From JAPPHA01 sp965221575 (lineage in GTDB: Bacteria > Pseudomonadota > Alphaproteobacteria > Rhodobacterales > Rhodobacteraceae): 64,000 nt of DNA. Below the pieces are notes generated by a model that saw only the letters and a list, made by a program, of their open reading frames with translations, ran no database searches and had not been told where the DNA came from. The translations under genes were made by a program, and so were the position numbers. The stretch spans positions 15,538-79,537 of the forward strand of contig CBDCSM010000001.1 of NCBI GenBank assembly GCA_965221575.1. Direction: 5' to 3'. Below are positions 50,550 through 59,926 of this stretch, one piece after another (the stretch's first letter is position 1; each line of letters starts with the position of its first letter).

Positions 50550-51541
50550 CTCGTGTGTTCTCCTCCGCGTTTGCCAAAGGCAAGCGTGTGCTCACGGGGA
50601 CCCGCGGCCTGGTCGCGAAGCTCGCGGCCGGTCAAGGACAAAAAAACCGTCTCGAGGCTTGGCACATCGATCGCAAGCGAGCGGATGCGGGTGCCATACT
50701 CGGCGAGTACTGCCTCGACGAAAGCGTCGTTCGAGACCAGCAGGATGGATTCTCCCGCCTCGCCCGCCAGACGATCCCCATAGCTGGTCAGGATGTCGCG
50801 CCGGTCGCCATCGCCTTTCGGGACGATGCGCAACAACTGCTGGCCGTAGTCGCGTTTCAACGCTTCGGGCGTATCAAGCGCCAGAACCTTGCCGTGATCG
50901 ACGACGCAGATACGGTCGAAACCCTCGGCTTCCTCGATATAGTGAGTGGTCACCAGAAGGGTGATCTGCCGCTCGTCGTGCAGGCGGCGTATGTAAGTCC
51001 AGATACGTTCGCGGGTCTGGGCATCGAGTCCGACCGTCGGTTCGTCGAGCAACATGATCTCGGAATCGTGGATCAGGGCGCGGGCAATCTCCAGCCGCCG
51101 TTTCATGCCGGAAGACAATGTCCGCGCCGGTTTGTCGGCCCAGTCAGCCAGTTCCACCAGTGCCAGCATTTCATCGATGCGTTGCCGCCTGAGCTTTCTT
51201 GGCACCCCAAAAACCAGCCCGTGCAACTCGAGATTCTCTCGAACCGTCAACCGGTCGTCGAGGCTCGGTTCCTGAAAGACGATTCCCAGACGTCGGCGAA
51301 CAGCCAGCGACTGCCTGGCCACGTCGAAGCCGCCAACGAACGCCACGCCGCTGTCTGGGCGAAGGATCGTGCAAAGGATGTGCAGAAGCGTCGTTTTGCC
51401 GGCGCCATTCGGTCCGAGAAGCGCGAACATCTCCTTGTCGCGGACGTCGAAGCTGATCTCATCGAGCGCAAGCGTGCGCCCGTAGCGCTTGGAAATGGCA
51501 TCAACTCGGATTGCGGGCTCGGAATTCCCCATGCTCCGCAT
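50546..51541 (-). CDS. ABC exporter ATPase, PQQ-dehydrogenase associated
   Basis: A 331-residue ATPase. Walker A is GPNGAGKTTL, signature LSSGMKRRLEIARAL, Walker B IMLLDEPTVGLD, H-loop TTHYIEEAE. About 100 residues after the nucleotide domain match the DrrA/NodI-type C-terminal extension. It overlaps the XoxJ-like gene (TGATG) and the ABC-2 permease gene, so the set is one transcript. MGNSEPAI, three codons in, is an alternative start. Confidence 0.92.
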   Translation of the reverse strand: MRSMGNSEPAIRVDAISKRYGRTLALDEISFDVRDKEMFALLGPNGAGKTTLLHILCTILRPDSGVAFVGGFDVARQSLAVRRRLGIVFQEPSLDDRLTVRENLELHGLVFGVPRKLRRQRIDEMLALVELADWADKPARTLSSGMKRRLEIARALIHDSEIMLLDEPTVGLDAQTRERIWTYIRRLHDERQITLLVTTHYIEEAEGFDRICVVDHGKVLALDTPEALKRDYGQQLLRIVPKGDGDRRDILTSYGDRLAGEAGESILLVSNDAFVEAVLAEYGTRIRSLAIDVPSLETVFLSLTGRELRDQAAGPREHTLAFGKRGGEHTR

Positions 51542-52401
51542 CAGGGATTGGCCTTCGCCGGAAACCCGTACTCATCGAGGATGCCTGCGATCGTTCCGTC
51601 TGCTCTCAGCGCCGCGATCGCTTCGTCTATGGCCGCGCGCAGGAATGTCTCGTTCGAGAGCAGCAACGCGCCAACTCCCAGGGTATCCCTCGGCAACGGG
51701 TCCGGGTCGATCACATGAAGACCGGCATAGGCAGGATCCTCGCGTTGCTTGGCCCACAATCCCGGTGCCCAGACGACTGCAACGTCGACCGTGCCTTCGA
51801 GGAGTGACTTGAGTGCAAGGTCGCCAGTGCCCATCGGGAAGGTCCGCCAGCGGTCATCCGCGGGCAACGCCATGAGGTATGAGACCAGCCGCAGGTGCGC
51901 CTGTGTTCCCATTGTTGCGCCGATCGGACGTGAAGGCCGGAGGTCGGCGAGTGACCGGATGTCGGGGTTGGCCGACACGAACACGTATTCCGCTTCGTAA
52001 TACGGCCGGGTGACGGTGACCCAATCGGGATACCCCTGCGGGATCAGCTTGAAGCCCATGTGAATGTCACAATGCTCCAGCATGATCCCGTAGACCATGG
52101 TGATGTCCTCGACAGGGATTTGGCCTTCGACCACGTGTCGCTTCGGCTCGAGCAACAGGCCCAAGGCAAGGGCGTCCGCGATCGCGCCTGCCACCTCCCA
52201 GTCGGGGTCGCGCCAGTCCACGCAGTAACGAAGCTGCGACTCGTCCAGCCTCCGGCCGTAGGTCCACTGGTTCTCGGCCTGGGGCCGATCATAGAACTCC
52301 GGCTCCTGGCCCGGAACCGAACCCGGCAGCACCGCGAACACCAGAACGGCGAACGCCGGCAACGATCCGGCCAGCCGCTGTAACGCGGGAAATGCGGGCA
52401 A
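51541..52401 (-). CDS. XoxJ/MxaJ-like periplasmic binding protein
   Basis: A 286-residue exported protein. The TTG at 52401 has GAGG 9 nt upstream and opens a signal peptide (SLPAFAVLVFAVLPGSVPGQ). The binding-protein fold shows LDESQLRYCVDWRDPDWEVA, then QGYPDWVTVTRPYYEAEYVF, and an ending DGTIAGILDEYGF. The cysteine in RYCVD and the second in EHCDIHMG may pair. Position directly after the PQQ dehydrogenase gene is that of MxaJ/XoxJ, which help to activate the dehydrogenase. The exact role here is inferred. Confidence 0.85.
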   Translation of the reverse strand: MPAFPALQRLAGSLPAFAVLVFAVLPGSVPGQEPEFYDRPQAENQWTYGRRLDESQLRYCVDWRDPDWEVAGAIADALALGLLLEPKRHVVEGQIPVEDITMVYGIMLEHCDIHMGFKLIPQGYPDWVTVTRPYYEAEYVFVSANPDIRSLADLRPSRPIGATMGTQAHLRLVSYLMALPADDRWRTFPMGTGDLALKSLLEGTVDVAVVWAPGLWAKQREDPAYAGLHVIDPDPLPRDTLGVGALLLSNETFLRAAIDEAIAALRADGTIAGILDEYGFPAKANP

Positions 52402-52481
52402 GTTCGGACCTCGCGACGGCGGCGGGCGGACTGGAGATTTCCAAATCCGCCCGGACCGGGTTTTCAGTATGCGCCTAGCCG

Positions 52482-54337
52482 TCAGTCAGGCAAAGCAAAG
52501 GCGTAGACCGTGATCGGGTCGTTCCCCGGCAGTTTCACTTCCGGCGTCAACGAGGCCAGGCGGCCCAGACCGGAGGCCCAGTTCGCGACGACCGCGACGT
52601 ATTGCTTGCCGCCGGCCGTGTAGGTGACCGGGAAGGATTCGAGCGAATTGCTCAGCTTCCCGCTCGTCCACAATATTTCTCCGGTCTCGTCGTCGAACGC
52701 TATGAACTTGCGGTCGAGACTTCCGACGAATACCAGGCCGCCCGCGGTCGGCAGGGTCGAACTGGTGATCGGCGGACGCTGCCGGTACGACCACATGGTC
52801 GACTGGTCGCTCAGGTTGACGGCGTCGACGCGGCCGATGTTGCCATCGCTGTCTGGCACAGGTACGCGTGCGAAGGTCGCCCGTCCGCCACCGGTATAGA
52901 CTTCGCCCGGGTCAAGCGGGTTCGGCGTCGTGTTCGAGCAGAACTCCACCAGGGGCAGATAGAGTGCCCCTGTCCGCGGGCTGTAGGCCGTGGCCTGCCA
53001 TGACTTCCCGCCCGGATCGGCGGGGCAGTTGAACGTGGTCTCGCCGATATGAGGAATCACCTCCGGATTGATTTCCTTCTCGCCGGTCGCAGGGTCAATC
53101 GAAAGTACCACGTTCTGCGGCACGGTCTCGACACCCCACAGCCATTCGCCGGTGATCCGGTCGATGGCCTCGATGATGCCAATCTTGCCCGTCGTCACCA
53201 CCGTCTTGCGCTCCTCACCATTGACCGGAAGGTCGATGAGCATCCGCTCAAAGGCATAGTCGAGGTCAAGCGAGTCGTTCGGGAGGTGCTGGAAATACCA
53301 CTTCAACTCACCGGTAGTCACGTCAATGGCAAGGGTGGAGTTGGTGTACAGCGCGTCATTTGTGACATTCGGGTCCGAACTCTTGGGCAGCAGCCCGCTC
53401 ATCTCCGCGATCCACGGATAGGGCTGACCTACGCCAGCGAAGATGAGGTTCTGTTCGGGATCGTATGACGCCGCCAACCACGCCGAAGCGCCGTGCCGGC
53501 TTTCAAGCGGAATTCCGTTCCAGCTGTTACCCTCAGGCGTATCGCCCCGGGCGATCGTGTGGACCCGCCAGATTTCCGCACCGGTATCCGCGTCATGACC
53601 TGTGTAGAAGCAACCGCCAGGCTGGCCGCGGCCACACCCGGTCATGCCTTGGACGACAACGCCGTTGGCCACGATTGGTCCGGCCGAAAAACTGTAACCG
53701 AACCTGTGGTTCGCGACCTGCTTGTCCCAGATCAACTGGCCGGTTTTCGTGTCGAGCGCTATCAGATGGGCATCGCGGGTCGCGACGATCAGCTTGTCTT
53801 CGTAGATCGCCTTGTTGCGTTCACCCCTGACCCTCACGTCATCCGGGAGCTCGTATTCATACTCCCAGATCAGGTCACCGGTGGCTGCATCGAGTGCCTG
53901 GATCACGTGGTCAGAATTCTGGATAAACATGATCCCGTCATGAACCAGCGGCGTCTCCTGTGTCCATGGCCCATGCCCAGGCCAACCTAAGGTCTCCGAC
54001 GTTTGACTTGTTGATCTGGTCCAGCGGGCTGTATCCCCAGCCGTCGTACGTGCGCCGCCACATCAACCAGTCGCCCCGGCGTCATGGCCCAGGCCCAGGC
54101 CAACCTAAGGTCTCCGACGTTTGACTTGTTGATCTGGTCCAGCGGGCTGTATCCCCAGCCGTCGTACGTGCGCCGCCACATCAACCAGTCGCCGTCAGGC
54201 GGGTTGAGTAACATCTCGTCAGTAACCGGCGAAATGTCGTCGATCGGGTTGTCTTGTGCTACGCCTTCCGTTGCTAGCAGACAGGCCGCAAGCGATGTCG
54301 CCGCAAGAGAAGATGTCAGTGAATAGTGCTTTGGCAT
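52482..54337 (-). pseudogene. PQQ-dependent alcohol dehydrogenase, split by a tandem duplication
   Basis: The N-terminal part (start 54337, GGGAG upstream) has a signal peptide ending AACLLATEGVAQD and then DGDWLMWRRTYDGWGYSPLD and DLRLAWAWAMTPG. The next part is a duplicate of this segment in another frame, ending in a stop; the protein resumes at about 53956 with TQETPLVHDGIMFIQNSDHV and runs normally to 52482 through eight-bladed-propeller W-motifs (DAATGDLIWEYE, DTKTGQLIWDK, DDETGEILW). Without the insertion the junction would read WAWAMTPGTQETPLVHDG. In the catalytic region LDLDYAFERM the residue two after the likely base Asp is Ala, as in calcium-type enzymes rather than lanthanide ones. 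As written it makes no active enzyme unless the duplication is an artefact. Confidence 0.85.
53965..54194. repeat. Imperfect tandem duplication of net 118 bp inside the PQQ dehydrogenase gene
   Basis: Copy 1 starts at 53965 and copy 2 at 54083; about 112 bases are identical except for one T/G difference (53974 against 54092). Copy 1 has also lost the 8 bases ACGCCGGG (in coding orientation) that copy 2 keeps at its edge. The added 118 bases are not a multiple of three, hence the frame break. Confidence 0.85.
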
Positions 54338-54844
54338 TGGGTTTCTCCCTTCCAGGTGCACCTAAGATATCCTGGGACCGGCCGAGAGAAGCTCGATTTT
54401 CCCGTTTATAGCTGGAAGCACAAACAATCGACTCGGGGCCGATCTTCAGTGGTTGGTATTATGATAACCAAAATCGGACCAGACGTCAAAGCTCGTTTGC
54501 GCCAAATCCGCAATTTCTATTGTGGCGAACTCACCTGTCTGTTCAGTGATTCGGCGTGTTCGGGATTGCAATTCGGGACGTTGTCCGCCGGCCTACAGGA
54601 GGGAGAGGGCAGACCCGGGACCGTGCCGGTTATCCGATTGTCGTCTCTGTGTTCTTCCCCGGAACACCCATCATTTTGACAATACCGTACCCGATGTGAA
54701 CACCTGCACGCGGGAACCGGATTCAGTCTGCATCCGGGGCAACATGAAACGAAGGGAAATACCGAGTCGAACTCCGCAAAATGCGAGCACAATGACGTGA
54801 CAACATCGAAACAGGCAAGCCCAGGCCTCGGATCAAATACTCGA
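54338..54844. other. Gap between PQQ dehydrogenase gene and tRNA-Ser
   Basis: No gene supported; the short frames here are without motifs. It should contain the promoter for the leftward dehydrogenase operon. Confidence 0.5.
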
Positions 54845-54933
54845 TTGGCGGAGAGACAGGGATTCGAACCCTGGGACGCTCACACGTCAACGGTTTTCAA
54901 GACCGCCGCAATCGACCACTCTGCCACCTCTCC
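54845..54933 (-). tRNA. tRNA-Ser (anticodon UGA), CCA encoded
   Basis: The minus strand folds into a class II tRNA: acceptor GGAGAGG paired with TCTCTCC (last pair G-T), D-arm GCAGAGTGGTCGATTGC, anticodon stem-loop GGCGGTCTTGAAAACCGTT with TGA, a long variable arm (GACGTGTGAGCGTC), and the T-arm CAGGGTTCGAATCCCTG. The discriminator G is followed by an encoded CCA at 54845-54847. It reads UCA and related Ser codons. Confidence 0.95.
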
Positions 54934-55131
54934 GTTCCGCCGGGTAGCCATGTGTATTCCCCGGTTTCGGGGACTTCAAGCCACTTGCACTGATCATCGG
55001 AATCACGGTCAAACGGACAACTCTGCCCCACGTGCTTACTCGGTACATTCGGGCGGCATTTGCCAATTGACCTCTCGCGCTCATGGTATCAAGCTGGGCC
55101 GCGAGAGGATCAGGGGCCCTGTGTCTTACCC

Positions 55132-56421
55132 ATGATTGACATCGATCGATTGCTTGACGAGGTCGGCGCCAGGCGTGACGCACTGGTCGAACTGACCAGG
55201 GAGCTGGTGGCAATTCCGACGCTCAACCCGCCTGGTGGCAACTACCTGGACATCTGCCAACTCCTTCGGAAACGCTTTGAGCGAAGCGGATTCGAGGTCG
55301 AAGTGCACCGCGCCAGCGGGTCTCCCGGTGATTCGGACCGTTTTCCCCGCTGGAACATCGTCGCGCGGCGGGACGGGGCGTACCCAGGGCCTTGCGTTCA
55401 CTTCAACGGCCACACGGATGTCGTCGCCGTGGGGCAGGACTGGACCAGGGATCCGTTTGCCGGCGAAATCGTCGACGGGCGGATCTACGGTCGGGGTACC
55501 TGCGACATGAAAGGAGGCCTCGCCGCCGCCATCGTTGCCGCGGAGACCTTTGTTCAACTCGTGCCCGATTTCCGCGGCGCGGTCGAGATTTCCGCAACCG
55601 CCGATGAAGAGACCGGCGGTTACGGCGGTGTCGCCTGGCTGGCGCAAAAGGGATGGTTCAGTCCCGAACGTGTCCAGCACGTGATCATTCCCGAACCCCT
55701 CAACAAGGATCGAATCTGCCTCGGACACAGGGGAGTCTGGTGGGCCGAAATCGAGACGCGCGGCCGAATTGCGCACGGCTCGATGCCGTTTCTCGGCGAC
55801 TGTGCGGTTCGGCACATGGGCGCCGTGCTTGAAGCGTTCGAAACCGATCTGTTTCCGACGCTCGCGAAAAAGTCGACTGCAATGCCGGTCGTCCCGGTCG
55901 GCGCCCGTCAGTCGACGCTCAACATCAACGCGATTCATGGCGGAGAACCGGAGCGGGAGGTTGATTTTGACGGACTTCCGGCACCATGTGTCCCGGACCG
56001 GTGCCGCATGGTCATAGATCGACGATTCCTGTTCGAGGAGAGCCTGACCGAGGTCAAGACGGAGGTCAGTGAGATCCTCGGACGCCTGCGCCGGGAAAGG
56101 CCAGGATTCGATTACGCGCTCCGGGACGTCTTCGAAGTGCTTCCGGTCATGGCCGACGAGGATGCTCCCGTCGTTACGACGGTCAGCGACGCCATTCACC
56201 GGGTACTCGGCCGCAAGCCGGAATTCGTCGTGTCCCCCGGAACCTACGACCAGAAGCATATTGACCGGATCGGCAGAATGAAGAACTGTATTGCCTATGG
56301 TCCCGGTATTCTCGATCTCGCCCATCAGCCCGATGAGTGGATCGGAATTGACGACATGGTTGACAGCGCACGCATCATGTCGGTCTCACTGGCCGCATTG
56401 CTCTCGAACGGCGGGGAGTGA
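55132..56421 (+). CDS. M20-family metallopeptidase (ArgE/DapE/ACY1 type)
   Basis: A 429-residue zinc hydrolase of N-acyl amino acids or peptides. Metal-site motifs are HFNGHTDVVAVG, RGTCDMKGGLAAAI (bridging Asp) and the catalytic base pair in SATADEETGGYGG; a dimerisation lid domain follows near residue 200 (GHRGVWWAEIETRGRIAHGS), and a last ligand His is in PGTYDQKHI or LAHQPDEW. The ATG at 55132 starts the conserved part; no clear ribosome site. It leads the peptide-type ABC operon, so it may process the imported substrate. No signal peptide, so cytoplasmic. Confidence 0.9.
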   Translation: MIDIDRLLDEVGARRDALVELTRELVAIPTLNPPGGNYLDICQLLRKRFERSGFEVEVHRASGSPGDSDRFPRWNIVARRDGAYPGPCVHFNGHTDVVAVGQDWTRDPFAGEIVDGRIYGRGTCDMKGGLAAAIVAAETFVQLVPDFRGAVEISATADEETGGYGGVAWLAQKGWFSPERVQHVIIPEPLNKDRICLGHRGVWWAEIETRGRIAHGSMPFLGDCAVRHMGAVLEAFETDLFPTLAKKSTAMPVVPVGARQSTLNINAIHGGEPEREVDFDGLPAPCVPDRCRMVIDRRFLFEESLTEVKTEVSEILGRLRRERPGFDYALRDVFEVLPVMADEDAPVVTTVSDAIHRVLGRKPEFVVSPGTYDQKHIDRIGRMKNCIAYGPGILDLAHQPDEWIGIDDMVDSARIMSVSLAALLSNGGE

Positions 56422-56464
56422 ACCACCGGATCGCTGACTTAATCAAGGCATGGAGGAAATCGAA

Positions 56465-57949
56465 ATGTTCAAGGCAATGAATGCAACTGTCGCAGGGCTC
56501 CTGATCTCTGCATCGCTGATCGTGAGTGCCCAGGCGGAAAACACGACGATAACAATCGGAATGCAGCTCGAACCGCCCAATCTTGACCCCACGGGAGGCG
56601 CCGCGGCCGCAATCGACGAAGTCGTTTACGCCAACATTTTCGAGGGATTGACGCGATTCCAGGCCGACGGTTCCGTCCGTCCCGCGCTCGCCGCGTCATG
56701 GGACATCTCTGACGACGGAACGGTCTACACTTTCCACCTGCGTCAAGGTGTGACCTTTCATGACGGAACCGGGTTTGATGCCGAGGATGTCAAGTTCTCG
56801 CTCGACCGCGCACGTGCCGAAGATTCGACCAACGCCCAGAAGGCGCTGTTTGCCGGCATCGCCGATGTTTCGGTGCTCGATCCCCATACCGTTCAGGTGA
56901 CGCTGAATAATCCCGACGGAGGGTTCATAACCAAGATGGCATGGGGAGACGCTGTCATCGTCGCACCCGAAACCGTCGATTCCGCCGCGACACATCCGGT
57001 CGGGACCGGACCGTTCACCTTCGAGGAATGGGTCCAGGGAGACCAGGTCAGTATTGTCCGCAATCCCGATTACTGGGGTGCGCCTGTCGCGCTTGAAAGC
57101 GCCGCCTTCAAGTTCATTTCCGATCCGACCGCCGCGTTTGCCGCGATGATGGCCGGTGATATCAACGCGTTCCCGAACTTTCCGGCACAGGAAACACTGG
57201 CGCAGTTCGAGGCCGATCCGCGGTTCACGGTGATCATCGGATCGACGGAAGGCGAGACTATCCTTTCGACCAACAACAAGGCGGAACTGCTTTCAGACGT
57301 TCGCGTCCGCAAGGCGATCGCCCACGCGATCAACAGGGCGGAAATCATCAACGGTGCGATGTTCGGATACGGGACCCCGATCGGAACGCATTTCGCACCC
57401 CACAATCCGGACTACCTGGACCTCACCGGCAACTCCGCCCACGACCCTGACATGGCCCGCTCACTCCTGGCCGAAGCCGGTCACGGAGACGGGATCGAGT
57501 TGCGGCTGATGCTTCCTCCTCCTGCCTATGCGCGGCGTGGCGGCGAAATCATCGCGGCACAACTCCGCGCCGTCGGGATCGACACGGAAATCAGCAATCT
57601 CGAATGGGCGCAATGGCTGGAACAGGTGTTCCGAAACAAGGACTACGACCTGACCATCGTGAGCCACACGGAACCCAGCGACATCAACATCTACGCCCGG
57701 CCCGAGTACTATTTTCAATACGACAACCCAGACTTCCAGGCCTTGATGAAAGAGTACGACGTCACGGCCGATCCGGCGGCCCGGACGGAGCTGGCGCATC
57801 GTCTGCAAACGATCATTTCGGACGACTACGTCAACGGATTCCTGTTCCAGTTGCCGAAAACAGGTGTTGCCGACGCGAAGATCAACGGATTGTGGCGAAA
57901 CGCTCCAACCCAGGCCAATGACCTGACGGGTGTCAGCTGGTCGGACTGA
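56465..57949 (+). CDS. ABC transporter substrate-binding protein, peptide type (SBP_bac_5)
   Basis: A 494-residue binding protein. The start at 56465 has GGAGG (56453-56457) 7 nt upstream and opens a Sec signal (MFKAMNATVAGLLISASLI ending AQAE). Family marks include LEPPNLDPTGGAAAAIDEVV, VKFSLDRARAED, the ligand-side VGTGPFTFEEWVQGDQVSI and SDVRVRKAIAHAINRAEII. It differs from the binding protein at 2388, which has a Tat signal, so the two operons are not recent copies. A strong hairpin follows before the permease gene. Confidence 0.93.
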   Translation: MFKAMNATVAGLLISASLIVSAQAENTTITIGMQLEPPNLDPTGGAAAAIDEVVYANIFEGLTRFQADGSVRPALAASWDISDDGTVYTFHLRQGVTFHDGTGFDAEDVKFSLDRARAEDSTNAQKALFAGIADVSVLDPHTVQVTLNNPDGGFITKMAWGDAVIVAPETVDSAATHPVGTGPFTFEEWVQGDQVSIVRNPDYWGAPVALESAAFKFISDPTAAFAAMMAGDINAFPNFPAQETLAQFEADPRFTVIIGSTEGETILSTNNKAELLSDVRVRKAIAHAINRAEIINGAMFGYGTPIGTHFAPHNPDYLDLTGNSAHDPDMARSLLAEAGHGDGIELRLMLPPPAYARRGGEIIAAQLRAVGIDTEISNLEWAQWLEQVFRNKDYDLTIVSHTEPSDINIYARPEYYFQYDNPDFQALMKEYDVTADPAARTELAHRLQTIISDDYVNGFLFQLPKTGVADAKINGLWRNAPTQANDLTGVSWSD

Positions 57950-57969
57950 GGATCGGGAAATCCCTGCCC

Positions 57970-58004
57970 GGGTGGCGGCCGCGCCCGGCGCGCCGCCACC
58001 CTTT
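57970..58004 (+). terminator. Stem-loop between second peptide binding-protein and permease genes
   Basis: GGGTGGCGGC (57970-57979) pairs with GCCGCCACCC (57992-58001) around 12 nt and is followed by TTT. It lies 20 bp after the binding-protein stop and 160 bp before the permease gene. Partial termination or message protection is likely. Confidence 0.75.
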
Positions 58005-58163
58005 CCTGCCAAGCTCCGGACGTGCAGGATCCGGGCGCACGTCGGCGGTAACCCGGTATGCGATTGGTTCTGCCGGCGTGTTGAGGCCGATTGACGGCGG
58101 GCCACGGGCCGTGCCGACATTGTTCGACGCACGCGCAAGCGACCCGAATCTCGGAACACGTTG

Positions 58164-59111
58164 ATGATCCGCTTTCTCCTGGCCCGGCTGTTGTCCCTGA
58201 TCCTGAGCCTTCTTGCCGCAAGCATCATCATATTTGCGGTCATCGAGATCGTTCCAGGTGATCCCGCAGCGTTCATGCTCGGCCTCAACGCGTCCGAAGA
58301 AACCGTCGCTGCACTGCGGGATGAACTCGGACTGACACGGAATCCGGTCATCCGATACGCCGACTGGACCACCGGAATGCTCACCGGGGATTTCGGGATG
58401 TCCTACACCTACCGGGTGCCGGTTTCGGAACTGGTTTCCGATCGGCTTCTCGTTTCCCTTCCTCTGGCGATTTATGCACTGGTCCTTTCGACGATCATCG
58501 CGCTGCCGGTTGGCGCCGTGGCCGCCATGCGGCGGGGAACCGCGACCGACATCGGCATCATGGGGACCACCCAGCTGGGAATCGCCATTCCCAACTTCTG
58601 GTTCGCCATGCTGCTCGTGTTCGTCTTCGCGATTGGCCTGCGGATGTTCTCGGCGGGTGGATTTCCGGGTTGGGATGCCGGTGTTCTTGCGGGCCTGAAA
58701 GCCCTGACACTGCCGGCGGTCGCACTGGCCCTACCCCAGGGTTCGATCCTGGCGAGGGTTACCAGGTCCGCACTGCTTGAAACCCTGGGCCAGGACTACA
58801 TCCGGACCGCACGGGCCAAGGGTCTTTCGGAACGGCAGACGGTATTCCGGCATGCGTTTCGCAACGCGCTCATCCCGGTGATGACGATCCTCGGCCTGCA
58901 ATTCGCCTTTCTTCTGGCCGGCGCCGTCATCATCGAAAACGTGTTCTTTCTTCCCGGCTTGGGACGGCTGATCTTTCAGGGAATCACCCAACGTGATCTC
59001 GTCGTGGTCGAAAGCGTCGTGATGCTGCTGGTTTTCGCCGTCGTGATGGTCAATTTCCTCGTCGATGTCGCCTACGCGGCGATCGATCCGAGACTGCGGA
59101 TCCGCTCATGA
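58164..59111 (+). CDS. ABC transporter permease, DppB type
   Basis: A 315-residue permease. First helix LLSLILSLLAASIIIFAVIE, then the family's IVPGDPAAFMLGLNA, six helices in all, coupling segment near residue 215 (DYIRTARAKGLSERQTVF) and C-terminal AAIDPRLRIRS. ATG at 58164 preferred over a TTG one codon earlier. Overlaps the next gene (ATGA). Confidence 0.93.
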   Translation: MIRFLLARLLSLILSLLAASIIIFAVIEIVPGDPAAFMLGLNASEETVAALRDELGLTRNPVIRYADWTTGMLTGDFGMSYTYRVPVSELVSDRLLVSLPLAIYALVLSTIIALPVGAVAAMRRGTATDIGIMGTTQLGIAIPNFWFAMLLVFVFAIGLRMFSAGGFPGWDAGVLAGLKALTLPAVALALPQGSILARVTRSALLETLGQDYIRTARAKGLSERQTVFRHAFRNALIPVMTILGLQFAFLLAGAVIIENVFFLPGLGRLIFQGITQRDLVVVESVVMLLVFAVVMVNFLVDVAYAAIDPRLRIRS

Positions 59112-59926
59112 AGTGGTCCCCGTCCCTGGTTGCCGGCGCGGCGCTTTCCGCGGCGTTCCTCATTCTGGCCGGAACGTCTTTTTTCTGGTCGCCGTTTCCC
59201 GTCGACGAGTTGAACATTGCCCGGAAGCTCCAGCCTCCCAGCCCCGACCACTGGTTGGGTACCGACCATTTCGGACGCGACACCGCCTCGATGCTGCTGG
59301 TCGGAGCACGCACGTCAATCGGAGTGGCGATTCTGGCAGTCGGCATCGGCATGATCGTCGGCGTTCCTCTCGGCCTTGCCGCCGCCGCCAACCATTCCAG
59401 CCTTTTCGATGAAATGATCATGCGCGGGAACGACCTCGTATTCGCGTTTCCGGCCCTGGTCATCGCCATCCTGATCACCGCCGTTTTCGGTCCGTCGGCC
59501 GTCAACGCCATCCTGGCCATCGGCATTTTCAACATTCCCGTGTTTGCCAGGATCACGCGGGGCGCGTCGCTCAGCCTGTGGACGCTCGACTACATCCTGG
59601 CCGCGCGGGTCTCCGGAAAGAGGGAATTCAGGATTTCCGTCGAGCACATACTTCCCAACATCGCGAGCCTGCTCGTCGTGCAGGGAACGATCCAGTTCTC
59701 GCTCGGCATCCTCGCGGAAGCGGGACTCTCCTACGTCGGACTCGGAGCACAGCCACCGACACCGAGCTGGGGACGTATGCTCGCCGAAGCGCAGACGATG
59801 ATCTACCTCGCCCCAAGGCTGGCGATTCTGCCGGGTATGGCGATTGTCATGATGGTCCTCGGTCTCAACCTGCTCGGGGACGGCCTCAGGGATCACCTGG
59901 ATCCGAGAATCCGGAGGGCACGGTGA
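59108..59926 (+). CDS. ABC transporter permease, DppC type
   Basis: A 272-residue partner permease. It has an N-terminal helix (LVAGAALSAAFLILAGTSFF), the motif WLGTDHFGRDTASMLLVGAR near residue 50, and the C-terminal YVGLGAQPPTPSWGRMLAEA. Overlaps both neighbours by 4 bp; the following ATPase begins with GTG in a GTGA junction. Confidence 0.93.
   Translation: MKWSPSLVAGAALSAAFLILAGTSFFWSPFPVDELNIARKLQPPSPDHWLGTDHFGRDTASMLLVGARTSIGVAILAVGIGMIVGVPLGLAAAANHSSLFDEMIMRGNDLVFAFPALVIAILITAVFGPSAVNAILAIGIFNIPVFARITRGASLSLWTLDYILAARVSGKREFRISVEHILPNIASLLVVQGTIQFSLGILAEAGLSYVGLGAQPPTPSWGRMLAEAQTMIYLAPRLAILPGMAIVMMVLGLNLLGDGLRDHLDPRIRRAR

Noticed and set aside
54845..54933. tRNA-Ser as integration site of an island
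   Set aside because: No second copy of the tRNA 3' end and no integrase gene nearby; flanking genes are ordinary operons.
55126..56325. 399-codon minus-strand frame
   Set aside because: Antisense to the M20 peptidase gene.
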